From positions 1 to 9,880 of the forward strand of contig JALQVQ010000023.1 of NCBI GenBank assembly GCA_023260315.1: DNA of 9,880 nt. The letters run 5' to 3'. The notes below the pieces were generated by a model. It worked only from the letters and a program-made list of their open reading frames with translations, was not told the DNA's origin and made no database searches. Positions within the stretch are counted from its first letter, which is position 1. Every line of letters starts with the position of its first letter. The DNA is from Burkholderiaceae bacterium. GTDB taxonomy: Bacteria; Pseudomonadota; Gammaproteobacteria; Burkholderiales; Burkholderiaceae_C. Below, in pieces: positions 6,093 through 9,880 of the stretch. A program made the translations under genes and the position numbers.

Positions 6093-7517
6093 ATGACAAC
6101 CACAGACACCCACACACACTGGATGCTGCACTTGGGCTTGGGCTCATTTCACCGCGCACACCAAGCGGTCTACCTCAACGAATTGCACGCGCTGGGGGAC
6201 ACTCGCTGGGCGCTGGCCGGCGGCAATATACGCCCTGACATGGCACAGACCATCGCTGATCTGCAAGCCCAAGACGGTGCCTACACACTCGAAACCGTCA
6301 GCCCACAGGGGGTTTACGAATACAACCGAATCACAGCCATAAAAAAGGTTGTGACCTATGACGATGCCCTAACCGGCTTGGTTGCCATCGCAAAAGACGC
6401 TTCGACGCGCATCATCAGCTTCACGGTAACGGAGGCTGGCTATTACTTGGATGCCAACGAACAGCTCGACCTGTCATTTGCCGACCTGACAGCCGATATC
6501 ACCCGTGTCAAAGCGGGCCTGGCTGGCCACACCATTTATGGTGCCCTTTGTACTTTGCTGCGCGCCCGCATGAACGCGTGCAGCGCCGCTGACGCGGGAA
6601 TCACACTGCTCAACTGTGACAACCTGCGGCACAACGGGGACCGTGCCCGCTCGGGTCTTCTGCAGTTCATCACACTGATTGATGACACCGCACTGGCCAC
6701 TTGGGTCCAGCAACACACCACCTGCCCCAACGCCATGGTCGACCGCATCACACCACGCCCCACACCAACGGTCGCTGAGCGCGTGAAGGCCGCGACCGGT
6801 CGGGACGACCCGGCGAGCCTAATGGGTGAGTCATTTATCCAGTGGGTCATCGAGGATAACTTTGCCAATGGTCGCCCCGCCTTTGAGCGCGTTGGGGTCG
6901 AAATGGTGACGGATGTGGCGGCCTACGAGGAGGCAAAAATTCGCCTGCTCAACGCCACACACAGTTGCATTGCGTGGGCGGGCACCTTGCTTGGAATGAC
7001 CTATATCCATGAAGGTACGCTACACGCGCCCACCCGCCAGCTGGCCTATGACTACGTCACCAACGACGTGATTCCCGTGCTCACGCCCTGCCCCATCGAC
7101 CTTGCGCGTTACAGGGACGTGGTGCTGGACCGTTTCAGTAACCCCGCAATCGCGGACACCAACCAACGCGTGGCCATGGATGGGTTCTCTAAGATCCCGG
7201 GCTTCATCGCACCAACCATTCGCGAGCGCCTGACACGCGGAGAATCAGTGGCCGATGTGATGGTCCTGCCGGCACTCTTTTTGGCCTACCTCCAACGTTG
7301 GCACCGTGGCGAGCTGCCGTACACCTACCAAGATCAAGCCATGAACCCCGCCACCGCTCATGCCATTTGCAGCAGCGCTGACCCCATCGCCGCCTTTGTT
7401 GCTGACGATGTTTTGTGGGGCGACCTCGCGGGTAGCGCCGCACTGACACAAGCCATGACAACCGCCTACGCGAAGGTTCAGGCGTTCGTCAGCGCCAACA
7501 GCCTTCAAGCCGCTTAA
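6093..7517 (+). CDS. dalD: D-arabinitol 4-dehydrogenase (mannitol dehydrogenase family)
   Basis: Cytoplasmic NAD-dependent polyol dehydrogenase, expected to oxidise D-arabitol to D-xylulose. It is 474 residues, of the long-chain mannitol dehydrogenase family. The N-terminal nucleotide-binding motif LGLGSFHRAHQAVYL is at 14-28. The catalytic signature KIRLLNATH gives Lys282, Asn287 and His290, with the same spacing as Lys295/Asn300/His303 of Pseudomonas fluorescens mannitol dehydrogenase. NCDNLRHNG (174-182) supplies the other conserved Asn. Stretches such as TTCPNAMVDRITPRP (209-223), MGESFIQWVIEDNF (234-247) and SCIAWAGTL (291-299) resemble enterobacterial DalD more than true mannitol dehydrogenases. 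This is a judgement from remembered sequences, not an alignment. The adjacent xylB, which uses the product D-xylulose, supports the call; activity on mannitol or sorbitol remains possible. No Shine-Dalgarno precedes the ATG, 21 nt after the ATPase gene. Confidence 0.88.
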   Translation: MTTTDTHTHWMLHLGLGSFHRAHQAVYLNELHALGDTRWALAGGNIRPDMAQTIADLQAQDGAYTLETVSPQGVYEYNRITAIKKVVTYDDALTGLVAIAKDASTRIISFTVTEAGYYLDANEQLDLSFADLTADITRVKAGLAGHTIYGALCTLLRARMNACSAADAGITLLNCDNLRHNGDRARSGLLQFITLIDDTALATWVQQHTTCPNAMVDRITPRPTPTVAERVKAATGRDDPASLMGESFIQWVIEDNFANGRPAFERVGVEMVTDVAAYEEAKIRLLNATHSCIAWAGTLLGMTYIHEGTLHAPTRQLAYDYVTNDVIPVLTPCPIDLARYRDVVLDRFSNPAIADTNQRVAMDGFSKIPGFIAPTIRERLTRGESVADVMVLPALFLAYLQRWHRGELPYTYQDQAMNPATAHAICSSADPIAAFVADDVLWGDLAGSAALTQAMTTAYAKVQAFVSANSLQAA

Positions 7518-7543
7518 GGCGTCGAAGGCGGTTAAGCGGTTTT
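7507..7543 (+). terminator. Terminator-like hairpin overlapping the dalD stop codon
   Basis: AAGCCGCTTAA (7507-7517), which includes the dalD stop TAA, pairs with TTAAGCGGTTT (7532-7542) over 11 bp with a single G-U. The loop is 14 nt and the stem ends in TTTT (7540-7543). The T-tract is short and partly within the stem, so it is probably a leaky terminator or an mRNA-stabilising hairpin inside the operon. Confidence 0.5.
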
Positions 7544-7558
7544 CCTCACCTCAATCCA

Positions 7559-8353
7559 ATGATCACCATGAGTCAAAAACTAGCCAACCAACATGCTTTG
7601 TTAACCGGTGCAGGCGGCGGGATCGGTGCCGCCGTCGCTCGTGCGTTTGCCACGGAAGGCGCGCGTTGCAGCGTTGTCGACATCGGCTCCGCCCCCAGCG
7701 CGGAGGTTCAACAACTCATGGCTGACTTTCCATCCGCCATTCAGTACATCAGCTGCGACGTCACCGATACGGGCGCTATCAAGCAAATGGTTGCCAAGGC
7801 CACCAGCACCTTTGGCGCAATCCATACCTTGTTCAACAATGCGGCCATCTTCGATATGGCGCCGTTGCTCGAATCAAATGAGGCGATGTACGACAAGATT
7901 TTTGCCGTCAACGTGAAGGGCGCTTTTTTTGTGATGCAAGCCGTCTTACAACACATGGTTGACGCTGGCACAAAGGGGGCCGTTATCAATATGGCATCGC
8001 AGGCCGGACGGCGCGGCGAAGCCTTGGTCTCCCATTACTGCGCCAGCAAGGCCGCGATCGTGAGTTACACACAATCGGCTGCGCTGGCCATGGCACCCCA
8101 TCACATCCGCGTTAACGGCATATCACCTGGCGTGATCGATACCCCAATGTGGGCAAACGTCGATGCGTTGTTCGCAAAATATGAGCACCTCCCGCTCGGT
8201 GAAAAGAAAAAGCAAGTGGGGCTTGCCGTACCCTTGGGTTACATGGGATCCCCCAAAGACATTTGTGGCGCAGCCGTATTTCTGGCGAGCCCTGACGCCA
8301 GTTACATCACCGCTCAGACACTCAATGTTGACGGTGGCAATGTGATGAGCTAA
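7559..8353 (+). CDS. smoS: Short-chain dehydrogenase/reductase, sorbitol (L-iditol 2-) dehydrogenase SmoS-like
   Basis: A 264-residue classical SDR, expected to oxidise D-sorbitol to D-fructose with NAD; galactitol/L-iditol-type polyols are other possible substrates. Features in order are the cofactor motif TGAGGGIG (16-23), Asp41 at the end of beta2 (an NAD preference mark), NNAA (93-96), catalytic Ser147 in NMASQAGRRGEAL, Tyr160 and Lys164 (YCASK), and a C-terminal NVDGGNVMS. NMASQAGRRGEALV, the YEHLPLGEKKKQVG-like segment (198-211) and the YITAQTLNVDGGN end closely resemble remembered Rhodobacter sphaeroides SmoS. An alternative ATG at 7568 would make 261 residues; neither start has a Shine-Dalgarno sequence, so the start is uncertain by three codons. 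It is 41 nt after dalD, separated by a terminator-like hairpin. It broadens the operon from arabitol to hexitols. Confidence 0.88.
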   Translation: MITMSQKLANQHALLTGAGGGIGAAVARAFATEGARCSVVDIGSAPSAEVQQLMADFPSAIQYISCDVTDTGAIKQMVAKATSTFGAIHTLFNNAAIFDMAPLLESNEAMYDKIFAVNVKGAFFVMQAVLQHMVDAGTKGAVINMASQAGRRGEALVSHYCASKAAIVSYTQSAALAMAPHHIRVNGISPGVIDTPMWANVDALFAKYEHLPLGEKKKQVGLAVPLGYMGSPKDICGAAVFLASPDASYITAQTLNVDGGNVMS

Positions 8354-8380
8354 CTTACGGGCTTTCCAGAATCGCTCAAC

Positions 8381-9337
8381 ATGCCAACCGCGACCAAACG
8401 ATCCCTCACACGCCCCAGGCAAATCAAGCCGGAACTTGAGCACGTCTATTCGCGGTCACCCAAACTGGGATACGAGCCGCCCGAGGAGCCTGGCTTTGTT
8501 CGTTGCCTGAAGCACGGTTTTCCCACCGAGCTGGACCGCTGGCATTTTCACGATGAGTACGAGCTTCACCTCATCACGCAAACCACGGGGAAGGCATTTG
8601 TGGGCGACTGGATCGGACCGTTCTCTCCCGGTCATCTGGTGCTATGCGGTCCGCGCCTACCGCACAACTGGGTGTCGATCGACACACCGGCTGGGGGTGT
8701 CAGTGAACGCGACTTTGTCATTCAGTTTGACCACGCGCCCATCGCCGCTTCAGCGGCCCACCTACCCGAGCTGGCAGATCTTTTACCGTTGCTGGAGCGG
8801 TCAAAGCATGGGATTGAGTTTTTCGGTCTGGGTGATGCCGCCCTTGAACACTGGTACCGCGTCAAGGCGGGTAAAGGTACGGCTCGCATCGCGGCGTTTT
8901 TCGACTTCCTCGCACTGCTGGTGTCTTGCAGTGACTACCGTTTGCTGTCCAATGTGCAACTTCAAGGAGCGGCCAACGACGAACCAGGTATGGACATGAT
9001 CAATGAGATCGTGAACCGCATCACCGACAACCTAACTGAACCCCTGTCGATGGCGGAAGCCGCCGCCCAGCTTGGCATGCCAGAGACCCGGTTCTCACGA
9101 TTTTTCCGCAAAGCCACAGGCAACAGCTACACGGACTTCGTCAACCGCATTCGCATCCACCGGGCCTGCCATCTGTTGATGGAAACCGAGAAATTGGTTG
9201 CGGACATCTGCTACGAGGTGGGCTTCAATAACGTTGCCAATTTCAACCGCCGATTCCTGGAAGCCAAAGGGATGACCCCATCGGAATTCCGCCGCCAGTC
9301 CGTGCGCCGCTTTGGCGTGCGCCACCTGGCCAACTAA
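8381..9337 (+). CDS. AraC-family transcriptional regulator (MtlR-like polyol regulator)
   Basis: A 318-residue regulator with an N-terminal cupin-like sensing domain (about 45-120, with RWHFHDEYELHLI at 53-65) and a C-terminal AraC DNA-binding domain. The first helix-turn-helix is about 221-245 (PLSMAEAAAQLGMPETRFSR). The second is about 271-292 (KLVADICYEVGFNNVANFNR) and is followed by the family signature end GMTPSEFRR (287-295 region). The overall layout fits MtlR-type activators of polyol operons in pseudomonads and relatives. It lies within the operon, 27 nt after the SDR gene and 13 nt before xylB. It probably activates the promoter upstream of the binding-protein gene when a polyol is bound, which would be positive feedback; this is inference from family and position. 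No clear ribosome site is visible before the ATG. Confidence 0.92.
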   Translation: MPTATKRSLTRPRQIKPELEHVYSRSPKLGYEPPEEPGFVRCLKHGFPTELDRWHFHDEYELHLITQTTGKAFVGDWIGPFSPGHLVLCGPRLPHNWVSIDTPAGGVSERDFVIQFDHAPIAASAAHLPELADLLPLLERSKHGIEFFGLGDAALEHWYRVKAGKGTARIAAFFDFLALLVSCSDYRLLSNVQLQGAANDEPGMDMINEIVNRITDNLTEPLSMAEAAAQLGMPETRFSRFFRKATGNSYTDFVNRIRIHRACHLLMETEKLVADICYEVGFNNVANFNRRFLEAKGMTPSEFRRQSVRRFGVRHLAN

Positions 9338-9350
9338 CCATTTCATTGGC

Positions 9351-9880
9351 ATGTTTCTCGGTTTAGATCTGGGCACCTCAGAGCTCAAGGCCCTGCTGCT
9401 CAACGCACAGCACGCCGTCGTCGCAACTGCGCACGCCCCTTTGACAGTGCAACAACCGAAACCATTGTGGTCCGAGCAAACGCCGCAGGCTTGGTGGCAC
9501 GCGCTCGAGACCGTCATGGATACGCTGCACGCAACACACCCCGAGGCACTGGCCCAACTACAGGGCATCGGCCTGTCGGGGCAGATGCACGGCGCTGTTT
9601 TACTGGGTGCACAGCACACCGTTTTGAGGCCTGCCATTTTGTGGAACGACGGCCGCAGCCAAGCTCAATGTGAGGCGCTCACAGCGCGCATGCCCACGCT
9701 GAGCGACATCGCCGGCAACTTGGCCATGCCCGGTTTCACAGCACCTAAGTTGTTGTGGGTCAAAGCGCATGAACCCGATATCTTTCAGCAAGTGCGGTTG
9801 GTTCTGTTGCCAAAAGACTGGTTGCGCTTGAAGCTCTGCGGCGACGCGGTCAGTGAGATGTCGGATGCCGCTGGCACCCT
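9351..9880 (+). CDS. xylB: Xylulokinase, N-terminal part, cut by the window edge
   Basis: FGGY-family kinase that phosphorylates D-xylulose with ATP to D-xylulose 5-phosphate, feeding the pentose phosphate pathway. The first 176 residues are present (E. coli XylB has 484). They show the ATPase phosphate loop LGLDLGTSELK (3-13), LSGQMHG (75-81), PAILWNDGRS (94-103), MPGFTAPKLLWVK (126-138), LLPKDWLRLKL (152-162) and SEMSDAAGT (168-176), in the same order as in E. coli XylB, including the catalytic-Asp region starting at WND and the xylulose-binding GQMHG. It starts 13 nt after the AraC-family gene with no clear Shine-Dalgarno sequence. With DalD it completes D-arabitol to D-xylulose 5-phosphate. 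The reading frame is open to the edge. Confidence 0.95.
   Translation, partial: MFLGLDLGTSELKALLLNAQHAVVATAHAPLTVQQPKPLWSEQTPQAWWHALETVMDTLHATHPEALAQLQGIGLSGQMHGAVLLGAQHTVLRPAILWNDGRSQAQCEALTARMPTLSDIAGNLAMPGFTAPKLLWVKAHEPDIFQQVRLVLLPKDWLRLKLCGDAVSEMSDAAGT

Noticed and set aside
9095..9637. Leftward open frame of 180 codons across the AraC-gene end and xylB start
   Set aside because: It is antisense to two well-supported genes, is Cys/Ser-rich, and has no family signature; it is a shadow of their codon pattern.
1..9880. Search for mobile elements, CRISPR arrays, tRNA/rRNA genes and toxin or phage-defence genes
   Set aside because: No repeat-spacer pattern, terminal inverted repeats with a transposase, structural RNA signatures or defence domains were seen; all coding space is accounted for by metabolism, transport and regulation.

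Overview
The window looks like chromosomal DNA from a betaproteobacterium, probably Burkholderiales and Comamonadaceae-like. This rests on protein family resemblance, the roughly mid-50s % GC coding sequence and the gene neighbourhood; no species can be named. There are no transposases, integrases, tRNAs, rRNAs or CRISPR arrays, and base composition is even across the genes.

Left part (1-1606): the 5' two-fifths to half of glmS (glucosamine-6-phosphate synthase) is read leftward off the edge. A Lrp/AsnC-family regulator diverges from it. They share a 158-bp AT-rich region with repeated TTGAA/TTCAA elements that look like Lrp-type operator half-sites.

Centre and right (1607-9880): one long rightward polyol-utilisation operon, running off the right edge. 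It encodes a periplasmic binding protein, two MalF/MalG-type permeases and a MalK-type ATPase (a SmoEFGK/MtlEFGK-type polyol ABC importer). Then come a D-arabinitol 4-dehydrogenase (DalD-like), a short-chain polyol dehydrogenase closely resembling sorbitol dehydrogenase SmoS, an AraC-family regulator of the MtlR kind, and the N-terminal part of xylulokinase (XylB). Read together: the importer brings in arabitol/sorbitol-type alditols, DalD makes D-xylulose from D-arabitol, XylB phosphorylates it to D-xylulose 5-phosphate for the pentose phosphate pathway, and the SmoS-like enzyme makes D-fructose from sorbitol. No fructokinase is present within the window.

The most notable non-coding structures are: a GC-rich hairpin followed by an intrinsic-terminator-like hairpin between the binding-protein gene and the permeases; a second terminator-like hairpin built over the dalD stop codon; clustered dyads and repeats in the 227-bp region upstream of the operon; and a hairpin with a T-rich tail in the glmS leader. 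No undescribed system is evident. The interest lies in how the polyol operon may be differentially expressed and which polyols it serves.
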